Assembly: GCF_003364115.1 (NCBI RefSeq)
Contig: NZ_NXLL01000002.1
Location: 60,291-124,290 of the forward strand
Length of the DNA stretch: 64,000 nucleotides
Source: Helicobacter sp. MIT 00-7814
Lineage (GTDB): Bacteria > Campylobacterota > Campylobacteria > Campylobacterales > Helicobacteraceae
Reading direction: 5' to 3'
How positions within the stretch are numbered: position 1 is the first letter of the stretch; every line of letters begins with the position of its first letter. A program made the translations under genes and the position numbers. The notes under the pieces were generated by a model, which was not told the DNA's origin, did no database searches, and was given only the letters and a program-made list of their open reading frames with translations. This document shows positions 1 to 8,494 of this stretch, piece after piece.

Positions 1-186
1 TCTCAAAAATTGCATACACCTTCAGAGTATTCAAAGGGAAATCATAGTAAAATCGCGGGCTTAAAAACAAGCCTTGCAACTGCAAAGACAAAGTATTTTC
101 GCCCAGATTTGTATATTACATTGAAGGCGCAAAGCACTGCTTATGAGCCTAAGGCGCGCAAGAGCAAAGCACACAAGGCAAAATAA
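1..186 (+). CDS. trmD: TrmD C-terminal end (tRNA guanine-N1 methyltransferase), partial
   Basis: The first 61 codons of the window are an open frame that enters from the left edge and stops at TAA 184-186. Motifs [12 protein letters not shown] and KYFRPDLY resemble the C-terminus of TrmD, the SAM-dependent enzyme that makes m1G37 in tRNA. The tail after KYFRPDLY is Lys/Ala-rich and slightly longer than I would expect. The gene lies 16 bp upstream of rplS, the usual trmD-rplS order. Only the end is visible, so the call rests on two motifs and context. Confidence 0.8.
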   Translation, partial: SQKLHTPSEYSKGNHSKIAGLKTSLATAKTKYFRPDLYITLKAQSTAYEPKARKSKAHKAK

Positions 187-202
187 AAGAAGGAGTTTTA
201 AG

Positions 203-580
203 ATGAAAAATAGATATATTGAGAGCTTCCAAAAAGCCCAAATTGGTGAGAAAAAAGTGCCACATTTTAAAGCAGGCGACACAATCAAGCTTGGTATTAA
301 GATTATGGAAGGCGATAAAAGCAGGATTCAGAACTTTGAAGGCGTGTGTATCGCTATCCGTGGAAATGGTGTAGATAGGACTTTCACGGTGCGTAAAATC
401 GGCGCAAATAATATCGGCGTGGAAAAAACTTTCCCACTTTATAGCGAGAGTCTAGATTCTATCCAAGTGCTAAGAATCGGGCGCGTGCGCAGAGCGAAGC
501 TTTATTATTTGCGCAATAGAAGCGGTAAAGCAGCGCGTATCAAAGAACTTCGCAAGGATACAAGAACAAATAAAGCATAA
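203..580 (+). CDS. rplS: 50S ribosomal protein L19
   Basis: This 125-residue protein begins [13 protein letters not shown] and carries the L19 core ([45 protein letters not shown]). L19 sits at the 30S-50S interface. I chose ATG 203 because it follows the strong site AAGGAG at 190-195; the longer frame starting at 143 adds residues that overlap the end of trmD and are not L19-like. The length is normal for the family. It is probably co-transcribed with trmD. Confidence 0.95.
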   Translation: MKNRYIESFQKAQIGEKKVPHFKAGDTIKLGIKIMEGDKSRIQNFEGVCIAIRGNGVDRTFTVRKIGANNIGVEKTFPLYSESLDSIQVLRIGRVRRAKLYYLRNRSGKAARIKELRKDTRTNKA

Positions 581-633
581 TCTAAGCCTTAGCGCGTGCG
601 TCTAGCGCTTTGATTACTTTTTAAGGAAAAGCT

Positions 634-1632
634 ATGCGTTTGCAAGAAGCGATAGAATTTTTAGAATCAAAAAATATTGCGGTGCGTCATTTTAATGCAA
701 GCAAAGACTTTGAATTGAGCGCTTTAGCCCCGCTAGAGCAGGCTACTCAAACGCAGATTAGCTACATTGATCAAGAAAAATACCTTGCTTCTCTTGCGGA
801 TTCTCGCGTTGGTGCGGTTTTGGTGCGCCCAAATCACGCAAACCTTGTCCCAGCGCACATTCAAGGCTTAGAAGTTGCAAATCCTCATCTCGCATTTGCC
901 TACTTAAGCCATCTTTTTGCAAAGCCAGAATTTGCAAATCTTCGCAAAAACTACGCCCAAGAACTTTTGGAATCTAACCCCACACTTACCATCGCGCCAA
1001 ATGTTTTTATCGGTGCAAATGTCAGTATCGGCGCTCATACGCAGATTTTGCCCGGTGTGGTGATAAGTGATAATGTCTCAATCGGCGCGCATTGCAAGAT
1101 TTATCCAAATGTGGTGATTTATCGCGATACGCAAATCGGTGATAATGTCTCAATCCACGCAGGCAGTGTGATAGGAAGCGATGGCTTTGGCTACGCACAC
1201 ACAAATGAAGGCAAACATATCAAAATCGAGCATAGCGGGCGCGTGGTGATAGAATCTCGCGTAGAAATTGGCGCAAACAACACCATCGATCGCGCTGTGT
1301 TTGGGGAAACGCGTATCAAAAGTGGCGCAATTATCGATAATCTCGTGCAGGTGGGGCATAACTGCGTGGTTGGCGAAAATACGATTTTAGTTTCACAAGT
1401 TGGCTTGGCAGGCTCTACCACCACCGGGCGCAATGTCGTCATGGGCGGGCAGGCAGGCACAGGCGGGCATATACATATTGGCGACTTTGTGCAAGTGGCT
1501 GGGCGCGGGGCTGTGGGGAAAAATCTCCCCCCAAATACAAAGTGGGGCGGACACCCGCTTATGGAGCTTGATGAGTGGATGAAGTTTTATGTAAGCTTGC
1601 GCCGATTGCTCAAGCAAAAAAAGGAGAAGTAA
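634..1632 (+). CDS. lpxD: UDP-3-O-acylglucosamine N-acyltransferase LpxD
   Basis: LpxD transfers the second 3-hydroxyacyl chain from acyl-ACP to UDP-3-O-acylglucosamine in lipid A synthesis, in the cytoplasm. The 332-residue protein has the family layout: an N-terminal uridine-binding domain (about 1-100), then a left-handed beta-helix of hexapeptide repeats (about 105-290; e.g. IGANVSIGAHTQILPGVVI), then a C-terminal helical tail. QVGHNCVVG carries the conserved catalytic His. The start ATG 634 follows AAGGAAA. The following gene begins 3 bp after the stop, so the two are likely co-translated. Confidence 0.94.
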   Translation: MRLQEAIEFLESKNIAVRHFNASKDFELSALAPLEQATQTQISYIDQEKYLASLADSRVGAVLVRPNHANLVPAHIQGLEVANPHLAFAYLSHLFAKPEFANLRKNYAQELLESNPTLTIAPNVFIGANVSIGAHTQILPGVVISDNVSIGAHCKIYPNVVIYRDTQIGDNVSIHAGSVIGSDGFGYAHTNEGKHIKIEHSGRVVIESRVEIGANNTIDRAVFGETRIKSGAIIDNLVQVGHNCVVGENTILVSQVGLAGSTTTGRNVVMGGQAGTGGHIHIGDFVQVAGRGAVGKNLPPNTKWGGHPLMELDEWMKFYVSLRRLLKQKKEK

Positions 1633-1634
1633 AA

Positions 1635-2651
1635 ATGAAAAAAAAAGTGGCATTTGGGCTGATTGGCACGGGCGCGGTGGTTGTGATTGCGCTTCTTGTG
1701 ATAGTGTTTGTGCTTTCAAAAAAAATGAATGCGAATTTAGAAAAACAAATCAATCATTTTTTGCAAGAAAAGGTGGCGAGTGCGGATTCTGAAATTTTGA
1801 GCTTTGAGCCTTTTGTGTGCTCGGGGAAAACGGAAATTGCTTGCAAGTCAAAGGCTATTGTGTTTGGCGCGCCTGATTTGCTAGGCATTGAGGAAGATAC
1901 GCAGTCTAAGCAGACACAGGCGGAATCTTGGCGGTTTGAAGACATTGAGCTTGATTTGAGCGGGAGGGATTCTCAAGCAAATGCGAGCGCGCAATTCCTT
2001 GCAAGAAATAGCGAAATTGCGTTTAAAATCACATGCGACGCTTCGCTAGATTCAGAATCTAAAAACGCTGTGCGTGCGGGCATTGAGTGCTATGGGAAAA
2101 ATGAGGAGTTCGCATACAATGGCTTTGCTAAGGCGCATTTTAGCCTTACGCACAAGGATTTTACAGGCAAGATTCAAGATGCGTTGGCTATTTTGCTTGA
2201 CATAAATAAAGAGGGCGATAAAAGCGCGGATGATGGCAAGGATGGCGAAGAGAAGCGCAACGCGCTTGGCGTGAGGCTAGATTCTCTAGCGATAAATGAG
2301 CGCGCAAATGATTTGTTTAGTGTGTATAAAAAGGCGCTTGGAGCGGAAAATGAGGGCATGCTGGAAGGCATGCTTTTTGGATTTGTGTTGTTTAGTCATA
2401 TGTTGCAAAATGAGTTGCAAGAGCAGAGCGATGAGGAGATTAAGGAGTTTGAATCCGCGCTTCTAAACGCGCTAGAGAGTGTTTTAAGCGCCTTTGATGG
2501 CGGGAATGCGCTAAATATCGAGGTGGCTAAAAAGGCCGATTATGAGCCGATTTTGCTTCCCGAGATTGAAGAGCGCATCACCCTTGAATGGCTTGCAAAG
2601 CACTATGCAATAGATTCTAGCGCGCAAACACTTGAAAATAACGCAGAGTAG
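1635..2651 (+). CDS. Unknown protein with one N-terminal membrane anchor
   Basis: I do not recognise this 338-residue protein. Residues about 5-30 (VAFGLIGTGAVVVIALLVIV) form one hydrophobic segment, so it is probably anchored in the inner membrane with the rest in the periplasm. The remainder is acidic and Ser/Glu/Asp-rich; it has paired Cys residues near CSGKTEIACKS and at ITCDA and IECYG, which could form disulfides. ATG 1635 is preferred over an in-frame upstream start at 1575 because it follows AAGGAG and avoids a 57-bp overlap with lpxD. The start contains a run of nine A. The position between lpxD and dgkA suggests an envelope role, but this is only context. Confidence 0.75.
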   Translation: MKKKVAFGLIGTGAVVVIALLVIVFVLSKKMNANLEKQINHFLQEKVASADSEILSFEPFVCSGKTEIACKSKAIVFGAPDLLGIEEDTQSKQTQAESWRFEDIELDLSGRDSQANASAQFLARNSEIAFKITCDASLDSESKNAVRAGIECYGKNEEFAYNGFAKAHFSLTHKDFTGKIQDALAILLDINKEGDKSADDGKDGEEKRNALGVRLDSLAINERANDLFSVYKKALGAENEGMLEGMLFGFVLFSHMLQNELQEQSDEEIKEFESALLNALESVLSAFDGGNALNIEVAKKADYEPILLPEIEERITLEWLAKHYAIDSSAQTLENNAE

Positions 2652-2662
2652 GGGCGAAAATT

Positions 2663-3160
2663 ATGTCAAATTTACAAAACGCGGACTCGCAGGATAAAAA
2701 CCTACAAAGCATAGACGCTCAAAACACAGGCGCGCCAGAATCTCAAAACATAAAATCCCAAAACACAGAATCCCCAGCGCCTTTTCGCAATGCAAAAAAA
2801 GGCAAAAAAGGCTTTAAGCGCATTGTGAATGCGTTTTTTTACTCAATCGATGGTGTGAAAGCCGCGTGGAGCGATGAGGCAGCGTTTCGTCAAGTGAGCT
2901 TACTTGCGTGCGTTTGTATCCCGCTTGGCATTTTTTTGGCGCGCAGTTGGAATGAGGGAATTTTGCTTTTGCTGCCTTGCTTTTTGGCGCTTATAGTGGA
3001 GCTTATCAATTCTGCTATTGAAAACGCCATCGATTTCACAAGCACGCAAATCCACCCGCTTGCAAAGAAAGCAAAAGATATGGGAAGTGCTGTGCAGCTA
3101 CTTGCGCTCGCATTTTGGGTGCTTGTGTGGGGGTGGTATTTAATTGCGCGCTTTTGCTAA
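2663..3160 (+). CDS. dgkA: Diacylglycerol kinase, DgkA family, with N-terminal extension
   Basis: DgkA phosphorylates diacylglycerol in the inner membrane and recycles it to phosphatidate. The conserved body starts near residue 45: FFYSIDGVKAAWSDEAAFRQ, then membrane helices, then the active-site signature ELINSAIENAIDF and KDMGSAVQLLAL. The first 40 or so residues are a Gln/Asn/Ser-rich extension (QNADSQDKNLQSIDAQNT) not found in typical ~120-residue DgkA. The protein is 165 residues. It starts 11 bp after the preceding gene. Confidence 0.92.
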   Translation: MSNLQNADSQDKNLQSIDAQNTGAPESQNIKSQNTESPAPFRNAKKGKKGFKRIVNAFFYSIDGVKAAWSDEAAFRQVSLLACVCIPLGIFLARSWNEGILLLLPCFLALIVELINSAIENAIDFTSTQIHPLAKKAKDMGSAVQLLALAFWVLVWGWYLIARFC

Positions 3161-3178
3161 TTGTTTATTTTTTGAACC

Positions 3179-3239
3179 TATAATGTAAATTATACTTACC
3201 TTTCAAAAAGTAAGTATAAACATAAAATACTTTAAGGAG
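3179..3239 (+). promoter_or_regulatory. yceI promoter with inverted repeat in the leader
   Basis: TATAAT at 3179-3184 is a good -10 box. A 9-bp perfect inverted repeat follows: TATACTTAC at 3191-3199 and GTAAGTATA at 3210-3218, with a 10-base spacer. It lies between the predicted transcription start and the ribosome site AAGGAG at 3234-3239. It could be a repressor operator or a leader hairpin; the sequence alone cannot decide. Confidence 0.55.
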
Positions 3240-3244
3240 TGAAT

Positions 3245-3790
3245 ATGAAAGTAGTTTCATTTGTAGCAGCATTGGCTTTGGCTGGGAGTTTGAGCGCGGC
3301 GACTTTTCAAGTTGATGTTCCGCATTCATCAGTTGGATTTGAAGTAAAACATCTTATGGTGAGCAAGGTAAAAGGGAATTTTAAGAATTTTAGCGGTGAA
3401 GTAGAGTTTGATGGCAAAAAGCTTACAAAACTCGAAGGACAGGTAAAAATCGCTGATATCAATACAAATAATGACGCGAGGGACAAGCATTTGAATGCGC
3501 CAGATTTTTTTGATGCGAAAAAATTCCCAGCAGCGACTTTCAAAATGACAAAACTTGAAAAAAACAAACTTTACGCAGATATCACAATCCGTGATGTGAC
3601 AAAAAATATCGCGTTTGATGTCGATGTGAGCGGTCCTGTGAAGCATCCACAAACTGGCAAAGATTTGATTTCTATTTCTTTGAAGGGTGCGCTTAACCGC
3701 AAGGATTTCAAAGTGGGTGAGAGCACAGGTGATTCAAGCGTGAGCGAGCTTGTAGGTATTAATATCGAAATCGAAGCCGTTGCGAAATAA
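3245..3790 (+). CDS. Periplasmic YceI-family lipocalin-like protein
   Basis: YceI proteins are secreted beta-barrels that bind isoprenoid or other lipid ligands. The 181-residue product has a signal peptide (MKVVSFVAALALAGSLSAA) and YceI hallmarks VPHSSVGFEVKHLMVSKVKGNF, NNDARDKHLNAPDFFDA and the C-terminal NRKDFKVG. ATG 3245 is chosen over the upstream GTG 3239 because AAGGAG at 3234-3239 is correctly spaced for it. It is monocistronic, with its own promoter and a terminator at 3799. The ligand is unknown. Confidence 0.9.
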   Translation: MKVVSFVAALALAGSLSAATFQVDVPHSSVGFEVKHLMVSKVKGNFKNFSGEVEFDGKKLTKLEGQVKIADINTNNDARDKHLNAPDFFDAKKFPAATFKMTKLEKNKLYADITIRDVTKNIAFDVDVSGPVKHPQTGKDLISISLKGALNRKDFKVGESTGDSSVSELVGINIEIEAVAK

Positions 3791-3798
3791 TTTTTTGA

Positions 3799-3836
3799 GC
3801 TATGCCTTAGAGCTTTAAGGCGTAGCACCACTTTTT
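3799..3836 (+). terminator. Rho-independent terminator after yceI
   Basis: GCTATGCCTTA at 3799-3809 pairs with TAAGGCGTAGC at 3816-3826 (one G-U pair), loop of six bases, followed by a T-rich run to 3836. It lies between convergent genes. Confidence 0.75.
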
Positions 3837-4881
3837 ACTCAAAATTAGAATAACTTTTTAATCTTTTTTTGCATTTCAAAATACTCTTCCACCACCGCCT
3901 AAATTTGCGCTCAAAGTCTCGCTGCCAAAGATAAGCCGCTCTAAACTTTGTCAAAAGAGGATATAAAGAAATGGGGCAATGGATAACTAGTTTTTGGTAA
4001 AAAGAAGGTTTTATGTAATCCATATAAGGTAAAAGTTTGTAAAATTGCTTTTGTAGTTCTAATGGATCGTTGTAAAAATCAAAAATATAAAATGATTGCT
4101 TCAAATAGTATGGTAAAAAGCTTTGTTTGGCTATTTTTGTAGGTTCATTTTGAGGCAATGAATTAAAAAAATCTACTATCTGCAATGTCAATAAAAAAAG
4201 ACTGCGAGCCCTATTGTAAGTATTAAGATATGTAATGTTTTTGTTAAAACTTAGATAAATACTTTGTAAATATGCAGGTGGCATTTGTATTGTTGTTGGA
4301 CGCATAGTGCTTTGCTCACGGATTCTGTAGCAATAGAGCATTTTTGGTAATCGAAAAATTCTTTGTGCTTGCATAAAAAGCATAATTCCAAAATTTGCAT
4401 CTTCATACAAAACTTCATTTAAAAACTTAAGCTTGATAGATTTAAGAAATTTAAAATCAATTAGTCCAAGGGTAGAAAACCAGAAATAGTATGTTTTTTG
4501 CGCCCATTCTTGTGGCGTCAAAATCCTTTCTTCTGCGCCATATATTTGTATCCAGTTGCCATCAGTGGTGATTTTACCATTAGTCAAAAAGTAAAATTCA
4601 AACCACACCACCTCCACATTTTTACCCTGCTCCTCACATTTAGCAAATGCTTTTATACACTCCTCCACACATTCCTTTTCCCAATAATCATCAGAATCCA
4701 AAAAGATAATATAGTCAATAGGTTGAGATTGTATTGTTTTTGAAGATTTTGTGTTTATTTGAAAATCTTGTGAGTTTATAGTGTTGTTAGTTTGTGTATA
4801 GACTTGTTTAATATGATAAGGATTAGAATCTATAACCTCATAGGTTTGTAAGTAATCTTTAGCTTTTAAGTTAGTATTATC
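3835..4881 (-). CDS. Phase-variable family 2 glycosyltransferase, C-terminal half (out of frame)
   Basis: This open frame continues the glycosyltransferase begun at 5200 but in another frame. It is open from the homopolymer at 4881 to the stop at 3835. It begins with a ~60-residue low-complexity stretch (DNTNLKAKDYLQTYEVIDSN) and then resumes the GT-A fold at DYIIFLDSDDYWEKEC, the DxD metal/sugar-nucleotide motif. A helical acceptor-binding region follows (KSIKLKFLNEVLYEDANFG), with a basic C-terminus. The only ATG-initiated version starts at 4701 and would lack the nucleotide-binding half, so it is unlikely to work alone. Ten G (or 13) in the tract would join both halves into 454 residues. 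Confidence 0.85.
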   Translation of the reverse strand, partial: DNTNLKAKDYLQTYEVIDSNPYHIKQVYTQTNNTINSQDFQINTKSSKTIQSQPIDYIIFLDSDDYWEKECVEECIKAFAKCEEQGKNVEVVWFEFYFLTNGKITTDGNWIQIYGAEERILTPQEWAQKTYYFWFSTLGLIDFKFLKSIKLKFLNEVLYEDANFGIMLFMQAQRIFRLPKMLYCYRIREQSTMRPTTIQMPPAYLQSIYLSFNKNITYLNTYNRARSLFLLTLQIVDFFNSLPQNEPTKIAKQSFLPYYLKQSFYIFDFYNDPLELQKQFYKLLPYMDYIKPSFYQKLVIHCPISLYPLLTKFRAAYLWQRDFERKFRRWWKSILKCKKRLKSYSNFE

Positions 4882-5200
4882 CCCCCCCCCCTAGTTTATT
4901 GCTAGTTTTTTGTAGCTTTATACTCCCACTAAAATATTCAATCCCTACATTTCTAGCACTGCTTAATCCTCCATTTTCTTTAACAAAGAGGATAAATCTA
5001 GAATCTTTTAAAACATATTCTTTTGCAATTTTGAGATTTTCTTTTCTTGTGCTTCCATCATTGACTAAGACTACTTCTAGATTCTTATAAGTTTGATTAA
5101 TTACAGAATCTAGACATTCTCTTAGATATTGTTCTACATTGTAGATGGGGATAATGACGCCGACTTTTTTTTCATTAATTTTGGGGGAAGTGTTGCGCAT
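4877..5200 (-). CDS. Phase-variable family 2 glycosyltransferase, N-terminal half
   Basis: This is the 5' part of a GT-A glycosyltransferase. KVGVIIPIYNVEQYLREC, DSVINQTYKNLEVVLVNDGS and GGLSSARNVGIEY are the nucleotide-sugar binding core of family 2 enzymes, which build LPS, capsule or glycoprotein glycans. The frame runs into 11 G (C at 4881-4891 on the + strand) and stops at TAA immediately after, giving 107 residues. It starts 29 bp downstream of prs on the same strand. The first ~90 residues are nearly identical to those of the glycosyltransferase at 17226. Confidence 0.88.
   Translation of the reverse strand: MRNTSPKINEKKVGVIIPIYNVEQYLRECLDSVINQTYKNLEVVLVNDGSTRKENLKIAKEYVLKDSRFILFVKENGGLSSARNVGIEYFSGSIKLQKTSNKLGGGG
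4881..4891. repeat. C11/G11 homopolymer, contingency tract
   Basis: Eleven C on the + strand lie inside the glycosyltransferase gene. As written, the frame ends right after the tract (GGA TAA). Tract lengths of 10 or 13 would be in frame and 11 or 12 out of frame. Long G/C runs are the standard slipped-strand phase switch in Helicobacter and Campylobacter surface genes. Confidence 0.93.
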
Positions 5201-5229
5201 TGGAAAAGCCTTTCACTCAAAAATCAAAA

Positions 5230-6159
5230 CTAAATAAACAAAGAATTCACACTTTCGCTATGGTGGATTCTGCGGATTACCTCTGCGAAAAGCGGGACGA
5301 CACTAAGCACCTTTATTTTCTTGCTTTGCGCGCGCAGTGGGATTGAGTTTGTCACCACGACTTCATCAAGCGCGCTTTTTTCTATGCGCTCAAACGCCGG
5401 ACCACTTAGCACTGGGTGTGTACCGATAGCCATCACGCTTTTTGCCCCGCGCGATTTTAGCACATCAGCAGCCTTGCACATCGTGCCAGCGGTATCTATC
5501 ATATCATCAACCAAAATCACATCTTTCCCGCTCACATCGCCGATGATATTCATCACCTCGCTTTCATTGGCGCGCTCGCGCTTTTTATCCACGATTACCA
5601 AATCAAGCCCCAGCTTATCCGCAAAATAGCGTGCGCGTGAAACCCCGCCGATATCCGGGCTTGCAACGATTGGATTGCCAAAATGTTTAGCCTTGATATA
5701 GTCCCTAAACACAATCGAGCCATACAAATTATCCACCGGAATGTCAAAAAATCCCTGAATCTGCCCCGCGTGCAAATCCATCGTAATAAGGCGATTTATC
5801 CCGGCATTTTGGATAAGGTTTGCCACGAGCTTTGCGCTGATTGGCACGCGCGGGGCGGCTTTCCTATCTTGGCGCGCATAGCCAAAGTATGGCACCACCG
5901 CATTAATGCTATTTGCCGCACTGCGCTTGAGTGCGTCTGTCATAATGAGAAGCTCCATGAGATTGTCATTTGTCGGCGCGCATGTGGGCTGGATAATAAA
6001 CACATCTTTGCCACGCACAGATTCCCCGATTTGCACATTTATCTCACCATCGCTAAAGCGCGTCACGCTCGCATTTGAAAGCACAATGTCAAGGTATTTG
6101 CTAATTTCCGCGCCAAAATCTGGGTGCGCAGAGCCACAAAAAATTTTATAACTTCGCAT
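5230..6159 (-). CDS. prs: Ribose-phosphate pyrophosphokinase (PRPP synthetase)
   Basis: Makes PRPP from ribose 5-phosphate and ATP, feeding purine, pyrimidine, His and Trp synthesis in the cytoplasm. The 309-residue protein has the class I features: GSAHPDFGAEISKYL at the N-terminus, IQPTCAPTNDNLMELLIM, PYFGYARQDRK (ATP site), the DLHAGQIQGFFDIPVDNL metal/ribose loop, the KRERANESEV flexible loop and the PRPP-binding signature VILVDDMIDTAGTMCKAA. Length is normal. The phase-variable glycosyltransferase follows on the same strand. Confidence 0.96.
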   Translation of the reverse strand: MRSYKIFCGSAHPDFGAEISKYLDIVLSNASVTRFSDGEINVQIGESVRGKDVFIIQPTCAPTNDNLMELLIMTDALKRSAANSINAVVPYFGYARQDRKAAPRVPISAKLVANLIQNAGINRLITMDLHAGQIQGFFDIPVDNLYGSIVFRDYIKAKHFGNPIVASPDIGGVSRARYFADKLGLDLVIVDKKRERANESEVMNIIGDVSGKDVILVDDMIDTAGTMCKAADVLKSRGAKSVMAIGTHPVLSGPAFERIEKSALDEVVVTNSIPLRAQSKKIKVLSVVPLFAEVIRRIHHSESVNSLFI

Positions 6160-6247
6160 ATATTGCCTTTTTGTGTGGGATTTAATGGGTTTAAAGTGCG
6201 AATTGTAAAGAAATTTTGCTTAACTTTGCTTATAGAATCTATGAAAC

Positions 6248-7765
6248 TCACTCCAAATCTGCAGAATCCTCTGCAGATTCTGCGTTTTTTTGGCTTGATT
6301 TTTTCCTCGCTTCAATGATAATTGGCACGCCGCTAAAATCGCATTCCTCACGCAGAGTATTTACCAAATAGCGCTTGTAGCTGAAATGCAGGGCATTTGG
6401 GCGATTCATCACAAGGCTAATTTGTGGCGGGCAGATCCCAAACTGCGTGGCGTAGTAGATTTTCACAATCTTGCCTCTATCGCTTGGCAGATGGTGCTTA
6501 GCGGTGGCTTTTGAGATGATATCATTTAGCTTTGCGGTTGGGATTCTGTGGTTGAAATTCCTCCAAACTTCCAAAATCTTTTTTTTCAGTGCGTTAATAT
6601 TGCGCTTATCTTTCGCGCTCACACACACCATAGGCGCGTAATCAAGGAATTTGAACTTATATTTAATCTCTTGTTTTATGCTCTTAAAATCCGCGCGCGC
6701 GATGTCCCATTTGTTTAGCACGATGATGACGCCAAGATTATACTTTGGCACAAGGGAGGTGATTTTTTCATCAAGCTCGACAAAGCCTTGCGAGCAGTCC
6801 AGCACCAAAAGCGCGATATGAGACTTTGCAAGCGCCTTATTTGTCCTATCAAGCGCGTATTTTTCAATGCCTTCAATCTTGCCCGCGCGCCTAATCCCAG
6901 CTGTGTCAATAAAACGCAAAGTGGCATTTTCAAACTCTGTGCTTTCATCAACAGGATCGATTGTCGTGCCAGCGATTTCGCTTACAATGCTTCGATTTTG
7001 CCCCAAAAGCGCGTTTAGTAGCGAGCTTTTGCCGACATTGACACGCCCGATGATTCCGATATAGATTTCTTGATTTTCATTTTGATTGTGCGCAGGCATG
7101 GGGTTTGCAAGGTTTAGAGAATCCAAAGATTCTATAAATTCCTCGATACTTGAATCTTGATTTGAATCTTGACTTTGCAAAGTCGCTAGATTCTGCATTT
7201 GCGCACTTTGTTGATTTTGCAAGCTTTGCAAATCAAGTGCGCGCGCGATAGAATCTTGCAGTGTGCTAATGCCACGATTATGCGCCACAGAGATAAAAAA
7301 CAGTTCCTTCACCCCAAGCGCGCTAAACTTCCACGCCTCAAGTTTGAGCTTGTCGTTATCGATTTTGTTTAGCACCAAAAATACGCGCACCTTTTTTTGC
7401 AAGGATCGAATAATGCGTGTATCCTCCTCGTCAATCTCCGCGCGCCCATCAACGACATATAGCACCAAGTCAGAATCTTCGCCTGCCTTAAGGCTCGCTT
7501 CGCTCACTTGCTTGAAAAGCTCGGCGCGCTTGAGTGCGTGCTTGAGCGCTTTTTTGTTAGATTCTAGCTCGGCGTTTTGGTTCGCATCAATCCCACCAGA
7601 ATCTAGCAAAGTAAGTGGTGTGTCATTTATCACACACACGCCTTTTTTGATATCCCTTGTAGTCCCGCTAAAATCCGATGTAATCGCGCTTTGCTCCTTA
7701 CATAAGCGATTGAAAAGCGAGCTTTTGCCAACATTTGGTTTGCCTAAAATCGCGATGGTTTTCAT
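6248..7765 (-). CDS. der: GTPase Der (EngA), ribosome assembly
   Basis: Der is a double-GTPase needed for 50S subunit maturation. Two G domains are clear: GKPNVGKSSLFNRL with DSGGID near the N-terminus, and GRVNVGKSSLLNALLG with DTAGIRRAGK from about residue 235; NKID and NKWD are the NKxD motifs. A C-terminal KH-like domain follows (PPQISLVMNRPNALHFSYKRYL). The linker between the G domains (about 195-230) is unusually long and Gln/Asn/Ser-rich. At 505 residues it is longer than typical Der (about 440-490). Confidence 0.95.
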   Translation of the reverse strand: MKTIAILGKPNVGKSSLFNRLCKEQSAITSDFSGTTRDIKKGVCVINDTPLTLLDSGGIDANQNAELESNKKALKHALKRAELFKQVSEASLKAGEDSDLVLYVVDGRAEIDEEDTRIIRSLQKKVRVFLVLNKIDNDKLKLEAWKFSALGVKELFFISVAHNRGISTLQDSIARALDLQSLQNQQSAQMQNLATLQSQDSNQDSSIEEFIESLDSLNLANPMPAHNQNENQEIYIGIIGRVNVGKSSLLNALLGQNRSIVSEIAGTTIDPVDESTEFENATLRFIDTAGIRRAGKIEGIEKYALDRTNKALAKSHIALLVLDCSQGFVELDEKITSLVPKYNLGVIIVLNKWDIARADFKSIKQEIKYKFKFLDYAPMVCVSAKDKRNINALKKKILEVWRNFNHRIPTAKLNDIISKATAKHHLPSDRGKIVKIYYATQFGICPPQISLVMNRPNALHFSYKRYLVNTLREECDFSGVPIIIEARKKSSQKNAESAEDSADLE

Positions 7766-7854
7766 TCTGCCAAAACCCCTTATTTTGCTTAATTTTCAAA
7801 AACTTTTAACGATATGTTAGCGAAGTTTTGCCTAAAAAAATGTAAAGGATAGCA

Positions 7855-8457
7855 ATGAAAAAGACGCTATATGCGTATAAAATAGCGCTTTGTATGATGA
7901 TTTTAGCAAGTAGTTTTGTATTTGGGGATAATTTTTTGTCTTTAGGTGAAAATGGAAAAATCCTGCAACGCGTGGGCTTTATCGAGGGTGGCTCGTATGA
8001 ATACAAGCGCGCGGAAGTGAAATTTGGGCTTTACAAAGAGCGCGCGGCAATTTTTATCCAATCTCAAGCCATGAAAGACTTTGTGGCAGGCAAAAAGAGT
8101 GGTGATGACACCATTAGCGCGATTTATACAAAAAATGGCTTCACCGCCACAAGGACAAATTTCAAAAACCCACATAAAAGCTTTTATTACCACAGCACGC
8201 GGGATTCTAGGCTTTATGAAAAAATCGCGCCAAAGAGTTTTGCGCTAAGGCAGGTAGAACCAAATATTTTTGTAATTGAAAATTTCACGCGCCACATTGT
8301 GCCTTCCTCGTGCAATATCGTGCGGAGCAACACTTTCACGCGCCAAAGCGATAAAAAAGAGCTTATTTTAAACGCGCAGAAAAACTACGCGCCAAAGGAA
8401 CAAAATATCACTTTTCACCTAGAATGTGAGATAAATGAGAGCGAGGAATATTTGTAA
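7855..8457 (+). CDS. Conserved exported protein of unknown function
   Basis: The 200-residue product starts with a signal peptide (MKKTLYAYKIALCMMILASS, cleavage likely after VFG) and is therefore probably periplasmic. No known domain is recognised. It has three Cys residues, one in the signal peptide and two in the mature part (SSCNIVRSN and HLECEINES), which could pair. It sits between der and coaE, where I recall H. pylori also having a small exported protein, so it is probably a conserved Helicobacter family. A good ribosome site (AAAGGA) precedes ATG 7855. Confidence 0.78.
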   Translation: MKKTLYAYKIALCMMILASSFVFGDNFLSLGENGKILQRVGFIEGGSYEYKRAEVKFGLYKERAAIFIQSQAMKDFVAGKKSGDDTISAIYTKNGFTATRTNFKNPHKSFYYHSTRDSRLYEKIAPKSFALRQVEPNIFVIENFTRHIVPSSCNIVRSNTFTRQSDKKELILNAQKNYAPKEQNITFHLECEINESEEYL

Positions 8458-8494
8458 TTTTTATCCTAAATAGCGCATGCACGCTTTTTAAAGA

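Noticed and set aside
1638..1646. A9 run at the start of the unknown gene at 1635 as a phase switch
   Set aside because: It codes Lys-Lys-Lys in a normal signal/anchor start and the frame is intact. Runs of this length are common in this AT-rich context.
7263..7820. Open frame of 185 codons on the + strand
   Set aside because: Antisense to der, whose two GTPase domains are complete. Ser/Leu-rich shadow frame.
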